The notes below the pieces were generated by a model. The model made no database searches. It was not told where the DNA came from and worked only from the letters and a program-made list of their open reading frames with translations. DNA of 64,000 nt, taken from assembly GCF_007748095.1 (NCBI RefSeq), contig NZ_CP036287.1, forward strand, positions 4,960,001 to 5,024,000, given 5' to 3'. Source of the stretch: Engelhardtia mirabilis (lineage in GTDB: Bacteria > Planctomycetota > UBA1135 > GCA-002686595). This document shows positions 24,783-34,435 of this stretch, in pieces; position 1 is the first letter of the stretch; each line of letters begins with the position of its first letter. A program made the position numbers and the translations under genes.

Positions 24783-26543
24783 ATGACGATCCGCCCCCTC
24801 ATCGTCGGCGCTGCTGCGCTCGTCGCTCTCCCCGCGTACGCCGTCCAGGACACCGCCCCCGCGGCCATCGACCTGTGGCGCGCGGATCCCGACGAGACCT
24901 CGCCCGCGGCCCTCGCCGCCCTGGCAGAGGACTCGACGGTGCTGCGCTGGCGACCGATCGAGCTGATCGGGGCAGAGGCCCTTGTGCCGGTGAGCAACGC
25001 CCGGATAGCGCTCGAGTTGTTCGATGGCCGTCGCGTGGAGGTCGACCTGGAGCGGCGTGCCCAACCGCGTCCCGGTTCGGCGAGTTTCCTTGGCGCGATC
25101 GGCGCGGCCGGCGACCACCTGGCCCTGGCGCTCGTCGACGGCGCGGCCGAGGGCACCCTGTGGCTGGACGAGCACCTGTTCGCCGTGACCAACCTGCCCG
25201 ATGGCCAGGCGGTGCTGGTCGAGCGCACGTTGACCGCTCCGGGCACCTGCGCCCTGGGACCGGAGCACCACGTGGATACGCTGCCCACACAGGGCGCCGC
25301 GCGCCGCCTGCGCCGGGCCGAGGACCCCTCAACGGATCCCGGCGGTCCGCTGACCGACACCCCCGACTTCAACTTCGTCGACGTGGTCACGGCCTACACC
25401 CCCGAAGCCCGTCAGGCCCAGGGCGGCACGGCGCAGATCCTGGCCCTGATCGACCTGGCCGTGCTCGAGACCAACGTCGCCTACGACAACTGCGGAGCCG
25501 ACCTGGTCCTGCGCCTGGCCTACTCGGGCGAGGTCGTCTACACCGAGAGCGGCTCGATGAGCACCGACCTCTCGCGCTTGCGGTCGAAGACCGACGGCTA
25601 CATGGACGAGGTCCACTCCTGGCGCGACGTCTACGGCGGCGACGCCGTGGCCCTGATCGTCAGCGGCGGCGGCGCCTGCGGCGTGGCCTACCTGATGACG
25701 AACGTCTCGCCCGGCTTCCAGTCCTCGGCCTTCAGCGTGACCGCGCGCGGCTGCGCGACGGGCTACTACTCCTACGGCCACGAGCTGGGCCACAACTTCG
25801 GCTGCGCCCACGACCGCGACAACGCGGGCAGCTCGTCCCATTCGTTCGGCTACGGGTACCGCACGCCGAACAACCTGTACCGCACGGTCATGGCCTACTC
25901 GCCGGGCTCGCGCAAGCCGATCTTCTCGAGCCCCGACCACTTCTGGAACGGCTACGTGATGGGCGCCGCGGGCACCGAGGACAACGCCCAGGCCCTGACC
26001 CTGAACGCCCCCACCGTCGCCGCTTGGCGCGACGCCGTGATCGAGGTCGCCGACTGCAACAGCAACGGCATCCCCGACGGGATCGAGATCGCCGACGGCC
26101 TGGTCGCCGACATCGACGGCAACGAGATCCCCGACACCTGCCAGAGCCTGACGGTCGACAAGCTGGAGCTGAGCCTGGTCCTGGGCGGCACCCAGACGCT
26201 CAGCTTCGACGCCGGTCCCGCCCGGGCGGGCGACATCTACTTCGTGCTCGGCTCCCTGGCCGGCACCGACGTCGGCTTCCCCCTGGGATTGGTCACGGTC
26301 CCCTTGAACCAGGACGTCTACTTCGACCTGACCCTGGCCTCACCAACCGGAACCCTGGTCCAAGGCGGCGCCGGCGTCCTCGACGGACTCGGCCGAGCCA
26401 CCGCCGCCTTCGTCCTGCCCCCCGGCGTGGGCCAGTTCCAACTGACCCTGACTCCGGTCAACCACGCCTTCGTCGTGGTCAACGACCAACTCGTGCCCGA
26501 CCTGGCCAGCAACCCGGCTCCGGCGCAGTTCATCGTGTTCTGA
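24783..26543 (+). CDS. Exported metzincin (reprolysin-like) peptidase with shared C-terminal module
   Basis: 586 residues from ATG 24783. A leader (LIVGAAALVALPAYAVQ) is followed by a pro-like region. The zinc site HELGHNFGCAHD (from residue 333) is the extended HExxHxxGxxHD motif of metzincins, and VMAYSPGSRK supplies the Met-turn about 35 residues later. Known relatives are M12-type secreted endopeptidases. A Cys-bounded calcium-loop module follows (DCNSNGIPDGIEIADG...NEIPDTCQ), then residues 456-586 are the same C-terminal module as in the upstream gene (GGTQTLSFDAGPARAGDIYF). The two neighbours thus have different peptidase folds but the same tail, which points to domain shuffling rather than tandem duplication of the whole gene. 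Confidence 0.9.
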   Translation: MTIRPLIVGAAALVALPAYAVQDTAPAAIDLWRADPDETSPAALAALAEDSTVLRWRPIELIGAEALVPVSNARIALELFDGRRVEVDLERRAQPRPGSASFLGAIGAAGDHLALALVDGAAEGTLWLDEHLFAVTNLPDGQAVLVERTLTAPGTCALGPEHHVDTLPTQGAARRLRRAEDPSTDPGGPLTDTPDFNFVDVVTAYTPEARQAQGGTAQILALIDLAVLETNVAYDNCGADLVLRLAYSGEVVYTESGSMSTDLSRLRSKTDGYMDEVHSWRDVYGGDAVALIVSGGGACGVAYLMTNVSPGFQSSAFSVTARGCATGYYSYGHELGHNFGCAHDRDNAGSSSHSFGYGYRTPNNLYRTVMAYSPGSRKPIFSSPDHFWNGYVMGAAGTEDNAQALTLNAPTVAAWRDAVIEVADCNSNGIPDGIEIADGLVADIDGNEIPDTCQSLTVDKLELSLVLGGTQTLSFDAGPARAGDIYFVLGSLAGTDVGFPLGLVTVPLNQDVYFDLTLASPTGTLVQGGAGVLDGLGRATAAFVLPPGVGQFQLTLTPVNHAFVVVNDQLVPDLASNPAPAQFIVF

Positions 26544-26717
26544 GCGGCGCGGGATTCCGAACTTCGCGGCGTCTCGAGTTGCGCGCCAAGCACTGGGCTC
26601 GCGGAGCGTCAGAATCCCGGGGGCAGGCCTGCTTCGCGAACTCACCTGAATCGCGAAGTGCGCTGATCGACAAGGTCCGTCGAGCGGCGAACTCTGCCGA
26701 TTCGCGGGCTTCGCTCG

Positions 26718-26747
26718 CCCCGCGTCGGAGTGTCCTGCGACACGGGG
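26718..26747. terminator. Hairpin between convergent genes
   Basis: CCCCGCGTCG and CGACACGGGG pair over 10 positions with one mismatch around a 10-nt loop, 12 nt beyond the 3' end of the minus-strand gene at 26760. There is no T-run in either direction. The same 216-nt gap (26544-26759) also holds an IR GGGATTC (26551) / GAATCCC (26612) and CTTCGCGA/TCGCGAAG. It may be a bidirectional terminator; otherwise I see nothing in the gap. Confidence 0.35.
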
Positions 26748-26759
26748 CGGTCACAGCAC

Positions 26760-29700
26760 TCAGCCCTCGTAGGCGCCGCGGTCGACCACGGCGCCAAGGG
26801 TTCCGGCGACGCCGGTGTCGGGGGCCAGGGGGTCGTTGACCACGCGCGGGTTGCCGCCCAGGTCCAGGGGCAGGGGCTCGGACTTGTCACCGTCGCCGTC
26901 CACGTCGAACACGTCCGTGGGGACGATGATGCTGTTGCCCGAGTCGCGGGCGGGCGAGCCGGGGGCCAGGCGTAGGTTGTCGTCGGCGTTGCCGGCGATG
27001 CCGTCGAGGCCGTCGATGTCGACGAACAGCGGGTTGTTGCCGTCGCTCGAGATGCCGAACAGGGAGCCGTTCCAGCCTTCGATCGTCGTCCACTGGATGT
27101 TGGGCAGGCCGCCGGCGGACTGCATCTGCTCCGCCTGTCCGCCGACGCCGCCGGCGCCGCGGTTGCCCCACAGGATCGAGTTCCGCAGGGCGACCGAGGA
27201 GCCGAAGGTCGAGAACACGCCGCCGCCGGTGGTCTGGGAGCGGTTGTGGACGACGGTCGAGCCCACCAGGTTGATCGAGGCGACTTCCGCGTAGGCGGCG
27301 GCGCCGCCCTCCGCGCTGTTGTTCCCGATCAGCAGGCAGTCGATCAGCAGGGGCCCGGCCGACGCGATCCCGGTGGCGAAGATCCCGCCGCCGAACTGGG
27401 CGTTGTTCTGCCGGAAGACGCAGTCCTGGAAGGTCGGCTTCGCGCCCACGTCGCTGTAGACGCCGCCGCCGCGGATCGCCACGTTGGCCACGAACTCGCA
27501 GTCGATGAAGCGGGTGTCCCGCAGGGTGTAGGCCCCGCCGCCGTGGTGGCCGCCGAAGTTGGACTCGAACACGCAGTGGCGGATGGTCGGCGCGCCCTCG
27601 CTGTAGAGGCCGCCGCCGCGACAGCTCGAGAAGTACACCGCGAAGACGTCGCAGCCGAGCACCTCGACCGCGTTGCCGCCACTGATCCGGAAGCCATCCA
27701 GGACCGCCGTCGGTCCGGCGTTCGTGCCGGCCCCGACCACGTTCCAGGAGTTGTCCAGGATTCCTCCGCCGGGGGCGAAGTCGTCGAACAGCACGTCGCC
27801 CGAGAGGGTCGGCGCGAAGTTCACCCAGTCGCGCTGGGAGAGGCTGGTCTCGCCGCCGACGAAGCCGCCGTACACGCCGACGGTGTCGCGCAGAAGGAAG
27901 CTCGCGCCGTGGTTCTGGTCGTTGGGCCAGGGCGTGTAGGTGCCCACCGCGACCCACACCTGCGAATACTCGGGCGCCAGGCTCATGGCTGCGCGCAGGT
28001 CGGTGTAGGCGTTGGCCCACGAGGTTCCGTTCTTCGCTCCCGTCGCCGAGGCGTCGACGTAGACCACCGACTGGCACACGTCGAGGATGCCATCCAGGTC
28101 GACGTCGGCTCCCGCGACCAGCAACTCACACTCGTCGGGCAGGCCGTTCTGGTTGCAGTCGATCGAGGTGCCGTCGGCGATGTCGCAGGCATCGAGCTGC
28201 CCGTTGCCGTTGCAGTCCCCCAGACCGCCGACCGCCACGCAGGTGTCGGTCTCGAAACCCAGGGGCACCGCGTTGCTGACGGCAGTGGTCGGGAAGCCCG
28301 GCGTGCCCATGTCGAGGGTCGCCCAGGCGTAGTTCAACTTGACGCCGACCAGGGACGGCGAGGTGCCCGCGGGCAGGAAGATCGAGGCCTGGGCGTGGGT
28401 GCCGGCGCCGAAGAAGCCGAAGAAGCCGCCCAGCTCGGGCGCCTGGCTGAGGGTGTAGTTGGTGTAGCCGTCGAAGTTGATCGGCAGCACACCTGCGGGC
28501 GTCGGCAGCCCGGGCGAGGTGCCGCTGGCCGTTCCAAGCAGCACGTACAGGTGCCCGATCAAGCTCGGCGTGCCCTGCAGGTCGAAGTGGACCGTCCCGC
28601 CGTCGTTGACCGAGAGGCTATGGCGGTCCGCGGTCAGCCGCAGTTCCTTGGACGAGACGACCTTGGCCAGGCCGTAGCCCTCGCCACCGTCCCGCGGCTG
28701 ACCGACCACCAGGTCGAGCTCCCCGTCGCCGTTCACGTCGCCGCTGGCCAGGGCCACGCCGGTCAGGGAGCCGGCGCCTCCGCCCTGGGCGAAGAGCTCG
28801 GTGCCGTCGATCCCCGAGAGCACGCGCGCCGCGCCCCCATTGGTGACGTTGCCCGTGCGCGGCGCGCCGACGCCCACGTCCGCGATCCCGTCGCCGCCCA
28901 TGTCGCCCAGGTTGCGGGCGCGGTATCCGAAGCGGTCCAGGGCCGTCGTGCCTTGCACCACCCAGAGAGTCGGCGTGCCCGCGGGCGAGCCGCCCTGGGC
29001 GCTCTGACGCAGCCAATCGCCGGAATAGAGCTGCACGCGGCCACAGTCCTCGCCGGCCACGCCGTCGAACCATGGCGATCCCACGGCCAGCTCGTCCAGC
29101 CCGTCGCCGTCGACGCTCGGGATACGCGCCAGAGACGTGCCCAAGCCTGCGCCGGCCTGGCTGCCCTCGATGCGGTAGAGCAGGGTTCCGGTGGAGCCGG
29201 AGTAGATGTCGATCGCGCCCGCGTCCGGGAGCAAGCCGCCCAGGGCGTCGAAGGCCGGCGAGCCCACGGCGAACTCCTCGGAGCCGTCGCCGGTCAGGTC
29301 ACCCAGGCCGGCGATGGACGTGCCGAAGCTGCCGGGCCCCGAGACCACCAGCAGCACCTCGCTCGCGCTCGGTGCCTCGGCGATGGCCGTCGAGCGCAAC
29401 CACGCGCCGGAGAAGCCCACCGCCGCCTGGGTTCCCGGCGTGCTCGCCACCAGGTCGTCGCGCCCGTCGCCGTCCAGGTCCGCCAGGGCCAGGACCGCGC
29501 CCAGCCGCTCGCCGGGCAGGCCCACGTACTGGTGCAGCTCGAGTCCGTCGAGGCCGGAGTAGACGAAGACCGAGCCCGACTCCGCGCCGTTGTCGTCGTC
29601 GCGCGGAGCCCCCACCGCGAGGTCGGCGATGCCGTCGTCGTTGATGTCGGGCACCACCGCCAGCGCCTCGCCGAAGCGGTCGCTCAGCCCGTCCGCGAGG

Positions 29701-29990
29701 GTCGGACCGTCGATGCGGTAGTAGGGCGCGCCGGTCGCTCCGTCGTAGACCTGGACGTAGCCCACGGTGCCGGTGATCGGCCGCGGCGCGGCCACCACGA
29801 CCTCCGCCCGGCCGTCGCCGTTGAGGTCGCCGAGCACGGCCACGGAACTGCCGGCGTGGTCGAGCAGCGCCTTGCCGCGGAAGGTGAACAGGTGCTGTTG
29901 CACCAGGTCCTGGCCCAGCCCCGCTTGGGGCGCAGCCAGGATCAAGCCGGCGACGAGGGTCGATCGGATGGGGAGGATCATTGCAATCAC
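26760..29990 (-). CDS. Exported FG-GAP repeat / beta-helix hybrid protein
   Basis: 1,076 residues from ATG 29990, with a signal peptide (STLVAGLILAAPQAGLGQ). Residues about 45-440 are FG-GAP repeats (GDLNGDGRAEVVVAAP, PDINDDGIADLAVGAP, ADLDGDGRDDLVAS) that fold as an integrin-like beta-propeller with calcium loops. Residues about 450-580 are the recurrent module (GGTVHFDLQG...YVLLGTASGTSPG), here internal. Cys-rich calcium loops follow (DCNGNGQLDACDIADG, DCNQNGLPDECELL), then a right-handed parallel beta-helix opening with VDASATGAKNGTSWANAYTD and running to the end. Likely a surface or extracellular adhesin or glycan-binding protein. It starts only 4 nt after the upstream gene, so the two form one operon. 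No catalytic site is evident. Confidence 0.88.
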   Translation of the reverse strand: MIAMILPIRSTLVAGLILAAPQAGLGQDLVQQHLFTFRGKALLDHAGSSVAVLGDLNGDGRAEVVVAAPRPITGTVGYVQVYDGATGAPYYRIDGPTLADGLSDRFGEALAVVPDINDDGIADLAVGAPRDDDNGAESGSVFVYSGLDGLELHQYVGLPGERLGAVLALADLDGDGRDDLVASTPGTQAAVGFSGAWLRSTAIAEAPSASEVLLVVSGPGSFGTSIAGLGDLTGDGSEEFAVGSPAFDALGGLLPDAGAIDIYSGSTGTLLYRIEGSQAGAGLGTSLARIPSVDGDGLDELAVGSPWFDGVAGEDCGRVQLYSGDWLRQSAQGGSPAGTPTLWVVQGTTALDRFGYRARNLGDMGGDGIADVGVGAPRTGNVTNGGAARVLSGIDGTELFAQGGGAGSLTGVALASGDVNGDGELDLVVGQPRDGGEGYGLAKVVSSKELRLTADRHSLSVNDGGTVHFDLQGTPSLIGHLYVLLGTASGTSPGLPTPAGVLPINFDGYTNYTLSQAPELGGFFGFFGAGTHAQASIFLPAGTSPSLVGVKLNYAWATLDMGTPGFPTTAVSNAVPLGFETDTCVAVGGLGDCNGNGQLDACDIADGTSIDCNQNGLPDECELLVAGADVDLDGILDVCQSVVYVDASATGAKNGTSWANAYTDLRAAMSLAPEYSQVWVAVGTYTPWPNDQNHGASFLLRDTVGVYGGFVGGETSLSQRDWVNFAPTLSGDVLFDDFAPGGGILDNSWNVVGAGTNAGPTAVLDGFRISGGNAVEVLGCDVFAVYFSSCRGGGLYSEGAPTIRHCVFESNFGGHHGGGAYTLRDTRFIDCEFVANVAIRGGGVYSDVGAKPTFQDCVFRQNNAQFGGGIFATGIASAGPLLIDCLLIGNNSAEGGAAAYAEVASINLVGSTVVHNRSQTTGGGVFSTFGSSVALRNSILWGNRGAGGVGGQAEQMQSAGGLPNIQWTTIEGWNGSLFGISSDGNNPLFVDIDGLDGIAGNADDNLRLAPGSPARDSGNSIIVPTDVFDVDGDGDKSEPLPLDLGGNPRVVNDPLAPDTGVAGTLGAVVDRGAYEG

Positions 29991-29994
29991 CGGC

Positions 29995-31350
29995 TCAGAA
30001 GTAGACGTGGCTGGAAACGTTGCTCATCACGCAGTTCCCGAAGTCGACCACGTGGAAGAGCGCGGTCTGGCCCACCGAGGAGGCGTCGACCGGGAAGGTC
30101 CAGGTGCCGACCCCGGCCGGCGAAGCCGGCGCGGTTCCGAGCAGGGTGAAGTCGGTGATCTGACCCTCGAGGTTCGGGCAACCGGGCATCGGGAAGGTGC
30201 CCGCGGTGGTGCCGGTGTAGTAGGCCAGGGTGGCGCCGGCCTTCGCGCCGAAGACCGTCAGGGAGATGTCCCCGCCGGTGCTGCCGACCATGCCGGTCGG
30301 GGGCACCAGCCACAGGCCATCGAAGTCCGCCGCCAGGCGCTTGACGGCCCAGGCCACGATGGCGCCCGTGGCGTCGGGCATGGACGAGATGTCGATCGAG
30401 CTCGAGCGCTGCCCGAACTCGCGATCGCCGGTCAGCTCGACGAAGTCCTCGATGGCCTCCAGCATCACGTCGCCGAACAGACCGCTGTGGACGTCGGTCA
30501 CCTGACCGCAGACGTCCGTGTGGGCTGCCTTGTAGACGACGCACATCGGCGGCGTGCGCTGACGGTCGTAGAGGTGCGGGTTGAGCAGCGACCAATAGGC
30601 CGACTCTTCCAGGCGCTGTTCGGGTGTGCCCTGGTCGAAGGTCTGACCGGGGAAGAAGAACACGCTCATCGTGCTGTCCCAGGGCCCCGCCTGGGTCGAG
30701 AAGCACGTCAGCGTCGACGGCCCGAGGCGCGGGATGTAGTAGTCGGGACGGCTGGACTGCACCAACACGGGATCCGCCGAGCCGGGCACGGCGAAGTCCT
30801 CGCGCAGGGCCACCGGGTACATGGCAATGGTCCCGAAGGAGCGGCTCTGGATGAAGATCTGCTCCGGGTTGATGTTGTATTCGGCCGCGTTGCCGCGCAG
30901 CCACTGGATCATCAGCCCCAGACCGGCCGAGGCCACGTGGTAGTCCTCGGTCGGCCCCACGAGCGGGTAGTTGCAGTCCACGTGCAGGAACCCGAAGTCG
31001 TTGGACAGGTTGGTCAGCTCGTCGGGATTGCCCGTGCCCACGGTGATGTTGTTGGTGTTGCCACCGCGCACCGAAACCATCACCGGCAGCGGCTCGACCG
31101 GAAAGCCCAGGGCGGGCAGTCCCTTCGCGGCCGGATACCACAGGTTCGCCAGGGTCTCCTCGTAGTCGGGGTCCGAAGGCTGGGCGCTTTGGTCGTAGTT
31201 GATCTGCGCGTCGTAGTTCTGAGCCGCGGCGGTGGAGCCGAGGGCGCAGAAGCAGGCACCGACGAGGGCCGCGATCGGGGAGAGGGCGACGAGGGGCCGC
31301 AGGAAGCCGCGGAGCTGCTCCGCGGGCCGGCGCGATTGGTCGTTGAACAT
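29995..31350 (-). CDS. Exported alpha/beta-hydrolase-like protein with C-terminal beta module
   Basis: 451 residues from ATG 31350; an upstream ATG at 31428 would add 26 residues before a good signal peptide (LSPIAALVGACFCALGSTAAAQ), so I prefer the inner start. The middle resembles an alpha/beta hydrolase: PVMVSVRGGNTNNITVGTG, then IFIQSRSFGTIAMYPVALRED with Ser in a G-x-S-x-G-like elbow (S-R-S-F-G), and a His in KAAHTDVCGQV. Cysteines are paired rather than free, consistent with export. The last 105 residues form a beta domain (GGDISLTVFGAKAGATLAYY...) similar in layout to the recurrent module. It is the first gene of a two-gene operon with the FG-GAP hybrid. Substrate is unknown; the catalytic triad is inferred. 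Confidence 0.7.
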   Translation of the reverse strand: MFNDQSRRPAEQLRGFLRPLVALSPIAALVGACFCALGSTAAAQNYDAQINYDQSAQPSDPDYEETLANLWYPAAKGLPALGFPVEPLPVMVSVRGGNTNNITVGTGNPDELTNLSNDFGFLHVDCNYPLVGPTEDYHVASAGLGLMIQWLRGNAAEYNINPEQIFIQSRSFGTIAMYPVALREDFAVPGSADPVLVQSSRPDYYIPRLGPSTLTCFSTQAGPWDSTMSVFFFPGQTFDQGTPEQRLEESAYWSLLNPHLYDRQRTPPMCVVYKAAHTDVCGQVTDVHSGLFGDVMLEAIEDFVELTGDREFGQRSSSIDISSMPDATGAIVAWAVKRLAADFDGLWLVPPTGMVGSTGGDISLTVFGAKAGATLAYYTGTTAGTFPMPGCPNLEGQITDFTLLGTAPASPAGVGTWTFPVDASSVGQTALFHVVDFGNCVMSNVSSHVYF

Positions 31351-31555
31351 CGCTTTCGAGGTCAGGGGCAATGGGGCTCGGTCTGCGCCCGGATGGAGTC
31401 CATCAAAGCTACTTGCTAGGCGGCGCAAGCGGCCGTTTTCGGAAGGGTTACTCGCAGTGCCAGCCCGGGCCGTCCCCGTCCGAAGGACTCGTCTGCCGAG
31501 GGCCCGAGCTCGGTCGCGGGGGGAGGGCCAGCCCCTCCCCCCCCCTCAGCCCGGC

Positions 31556-33616
31556 TCACTCGCCGAGACCCAGGTGCTCGAGAAAGGCGTCGCTGTTCGG
31601 CTCCCGGCCGAGGAACTCGCGCACCAGGTCGATCGCGTCGACCGTGCCCCCGCGGGCCAGGACCGTGTGCCGGTAGCGCTGACCCAACTCCGGATCGAGC
31701 AGGTCCCCGTCGGCGAAGGGAGTGAACATGTCCTGGGCGTAGACCAGCGACCACAGGTAGCCGTAGTAGCCCGCCTGGTAGCCGTTCAAGTGCCCGAAGG
31801 AAGCGTAGCCCAGCGACCCCTCGACCCAGGGCAGCAGGCACGAGCGCGCGTAGACCTCGTGGGCCACCGCTGCGGTGTCGACGTCCCCGTCGGGGTCCAT
31901 GTGGAACGCCATGTCCATCTGGCCCAGGTAGAGCTGGTACTCGTTGCTGTAGCCGGAGCCCAGGTTCTTGGCCGCGATCAGGCCCTCGAGCAATTCCGCA
32001 GGCAGGGGCTCGCCGGTCTCGTGGTGGCGCGCGAAGCGGTTCAACACGTCGGCGTTCCAGATCCAGTTCTCGAGCATCTGCGAGGGCGCCTCGACGAAGT
32101 CGCGCGCCACCTGGGTGCCGGCGAACCAGGCCAGGTCCACGTCACTCAGGATCGAGTGCATGCAGTGCCCGAACTCGTGGAAGAAGGTCTCCACCTCGCC
32201 GTGGGTCAAGAGCGACGGTGCGTCGGCCGTGGGCTTGGTGAAGTTGCAGACCAGGGCCACCACCGGCAGCTCGACAGTGCCGTCCGGATGCACCTTGCGC
32301 AGGGTCAGCGGGAACTGGGCCGCGTGGCTGTACTTGCCCGGGCGCGGGTAGAGGTCGATGTAGAACTCGCCCAGCTTCTCGGCCGAGGCCGAGTCGAACA
32401 CGTCGAACAGGCGCACGTCCGGGTGCCACAGGGGCCGCCCGCGCTCGGCGGCCAGCTCGGTGACCTCGACAAAGCGCAGGCCGAAGATCTCCTGGGTCAG
32501 GTCGAAGATGCCGCCCAGGACGGCCTCGATCGGGAAGTACTGCTGCACTTCGCGCTGGTCCACCGCGTAGTGCGTGCGCATCAAGTAGTCGTGGTAGAAG
32601 CTGCGATCCCAGGGGTTCAGCACGGCTTCGGGGTCCCCGGTGTCCTCGCGCTTGGCGGCGGTGTACTCCGCCACGTCCTCGATCGACTTGCGGCGCAGCT
32701 TGGGCGTCAGTTCCGCGTAGAAGGCCATCACCGTCTCCGGGTCCTTGGCCATGCGGACCTCGGTCTCGTAGTGCGCCGTGGTCGGGTAGCCCAGAAGTTG
32801 CGCGCGCTCGTGGCGCAGGGCGATCATGCGCTCGATCACGCGCACGTTGGCCTCGCCGCCGCGGCGCGAGAAGGCCAGGGAGACCTTGTGCCGCGTCTCG
32901 GGCACCGTGCAGCGCTGGAAGATCGGCAGCACGCTGGGGTAGGCCATGTCGACCAGGTACAGGTCACTCGAGCGGGCGTAGCTCGCCAACACGTCCGCCG
33001 GCACGCCGGCCAGCTCGTCGGCCGTGAGCGCCACCAGGGTCTCGTCGCCGGCGATGTTCTCCTGAAACTCCTGCCCCACTTCGACCAGTTGGCGATCGAG
33101 CTCGCCCACGCGCGCGCGCTGCGCCTCGTCCAGCTCCATCCCCGCTCGACGGAAGTCGCGCAGGAACTCCGACAACAGGCGCGCGCGCTCGCCCTCCAGC
33201 GCCGGCTCGGTGTCGGCGTAGGCGCGCACGGCGTTGTAGAGGCCCTCGTTCAACATCAGTTCGTTGAACCAGTTCGACAGGGCCGCATCGACCTCGTTGC
33301 CCTCCGCGCGCACCGCCGGGTCGGGGTGCACGTCCTTCATGAAGCCCGTGAAGCGCACCTCGCGGAACAGGGTCGCGATGGTCGCGTCCACGGCGTCCAG
33401 GGTGTTCTCGAAGGTCCGCCGATCGTCGGGTAGGGCGGCGATGGTGTCGATCGAGGCCTTGGCCCGCTCGAAGGCCGCGGCCATGGACGGCTGGAGGTCG
33501 TCGGCCGCCGAGGCCATGGCGCGGGCCTCGGGCCCCTCCCCGACGGGAGTTCCGGCGCAGGCGGCCGCGAGGGCCAGGCTCGAGAGGATGAAGACGCGGG
33601 ACAGGGGACGTCGCAT
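31556..33616 (-). CDS. M3-family oligopeptidase lipoprotein
   Basis: 686 residues from ATG 33616; longer frames run antisense into the sigma gene. A leader with a lipobox-like end (ILSSLALAAACAG) suggests a lipoprotein. The M3 signature FFHEFGHCMHSIL contains HEFGH at 480-484, with the third ligand in DFVEAPSQMLENW some 28 residues later and substrate Tyr/His in NGYQAGYYGYLWS. Known relatives are oligopeptidase A, dipeptidyl carboxypeptidase and thimet-type enzymes that cut short peptides inside a deep channel. Length is normal. Export is atypical of OpdA but common for Dcp-like enzymes. Divergent from the ECF sigma gene across 96 nt. Confidence 0.93.
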   Translation of the reverse strand: MRRPLSRVFILSSLALAAACAGTPVGEGPEARAMASAADDLQPSMAAAFERAKASIDTIAALPDDRRTFENTLDAVDATIATLFREVRFTGFMKDVHPDPAVRAEGNEVDAALSNWFNELMLNEGLYNAVRAYADTEPALEGERARLLSEFLRDFRRAGMELDEAQRARVGELDRQLVEVGQEFQENIAGDETLVALTADELAGVPADVLASYARSSDLYLVDMAYPSVLPIFQRCTVPETRHKVSLAFSRRGGEANVRVIERMIALRHERAQLLGYPTTAHYETEVRMAKDPETVMAFYAELTPKLRRKSIEDVAEYTAAKREDTGDPEAVLNPWDRSFYHDYLMRTHYAVDQREVQQYFPIEAVLGGIFDLTQEIFGLRFVEVTELAAERGRPLWHPDVRLFDVFDSASAEKLGEFYIDLYPRPGKYSHAAQFPLTLRKVHPDGTVELPVVALVCNFTKPTADAPSLLTHGEVETFFHEFGHCMHSILSDVDLAWFAGTQVARDFVEAPSQMLENWIWNADVLNRFARHHETGEPLPAELLEGLIAAKNLGSGYSNEYQLYLGQMDMAFHMDPDGDVDTAAVAHEVYARSCLLPWVEGSLGYASFGHLNGYQAGYYGYLWSLVYAQDMFTPFADGDLLDPELGQRYRHTVLARGGTVDAIDLVREFLGREPNSDAFLEHLGLGE

Positions 33617-33712
33617 GGCAGGTGGAGACGGGGGGCCTGGACGAGAGTGAGTGGGAGGCGGTGCTCCGCGAGGGACGATTCTAGGCGGCCCTCGCGCAGC
33701 GCCAGCGGGGCC

Positions 33713-34435
33713 ATGGACGGCCCCCGGCGGAATTCGCCGCTCGGCGCGAAGGATTCGCGGCGGCAGGGTCACGTTGGAGGGGTGCAGCCCCCCGCCCCCA
33801 CTCCTGGCGCGTCCCCGGACTCGCCCGCAGCCGCGCCGGACGCGACCCACGCCGATGACCTGCGCCTGCGGGACGCGGTCGTCGGTGGCGATGCCCAGGC
33901 CGCCGAGGACCTGTTCCGGCGCCACTTCGACGCCCTGCACGACTTCGTGCACTTCCGCGCCGGATCCGACCGGGGCGCCGTGGAGGACCTGGTCCAGGAG
34001 ACTTTCCTGGTCGCTCTGGATCGCCTGGATCGCTACGACGGGCGCTCGTCCCTGCACACGTGGATGTGCGGCATCGCCAAGAACAAGCTGCGCGAGCTGC
34101 GCCGGCGGCGGCGACCGCGGCCGATCGCGGACTTGCTCGAGGAGGCCGACGACGAGATCGACGCGATCCTGAGCCGGATCCACCACGAGGAGCTGCCCGA
34201 GTCCGTCCTGGAGCGCGCCGAGACCGCCGAGCTGGTTGGCGCGACCCTCTCGTCCCTGCCGCCCGACTACCGCGAGGCCCTCACGGCCAAGTACGTCGAC
34301 GGGCTCAGCGTGCGCGAGATCGGGGCCCGAGGCGGGCGCAGCGAGAAGGCCACCGAGTCCCTGCTCACGCGCTCGCGCACCGCGTTCGGACGGGTCTTCT
34401 CACTGCTCGCCAACCGGCGGGGAGGGCTGGCGTGA
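33713..34435 (+). CDS. ECF-type RNA polymerase sigma factor
   Basis: 240 residues from ATG 33713; GTG 33782 (217 residues), with GGAGG too close in front, is the alternative. After a Pro/Ala-rich lead, region 2 is DLFRRHFDALHDFVHFRAG then VEDLVQETFLVALDRLDRYDG, and SSLHTWMCGIAKNKLRELRRRRR ends the core-binding part. Region 4 is LSSLPPDYREALTAKYVDGLSVREIGARGGRSEKATESLLTRSR, cut here by function rather than motif. It belongs to ECF group sigma factors that answer to envelope signals. The stop overlaps the start of the 34435 gene (TGATG), so the downstream membrane protein is its likely anti-sigma partner. Confidence 0.88.
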   Translation: MDGPRRNSPLGAKDSRRQGHVGGVQPPAPTPGASPDSPAAAPDATHADDLRLRDAVVGGDAQAAEDLFRRHFDALHDFVHFRAGSDRGAVEDLVQETFLVALDRLDRYDGRSSLHTWMCGIAKNKLRELRRRRRPRPIADLLEEADDEIDAILSRIHHEELPESVLERAETAELVGATLSSLPPDYREALTAKYVDGLSVREIGARGGRSEKATESLLTRSRTAFGRVFSLLANRRGGLA

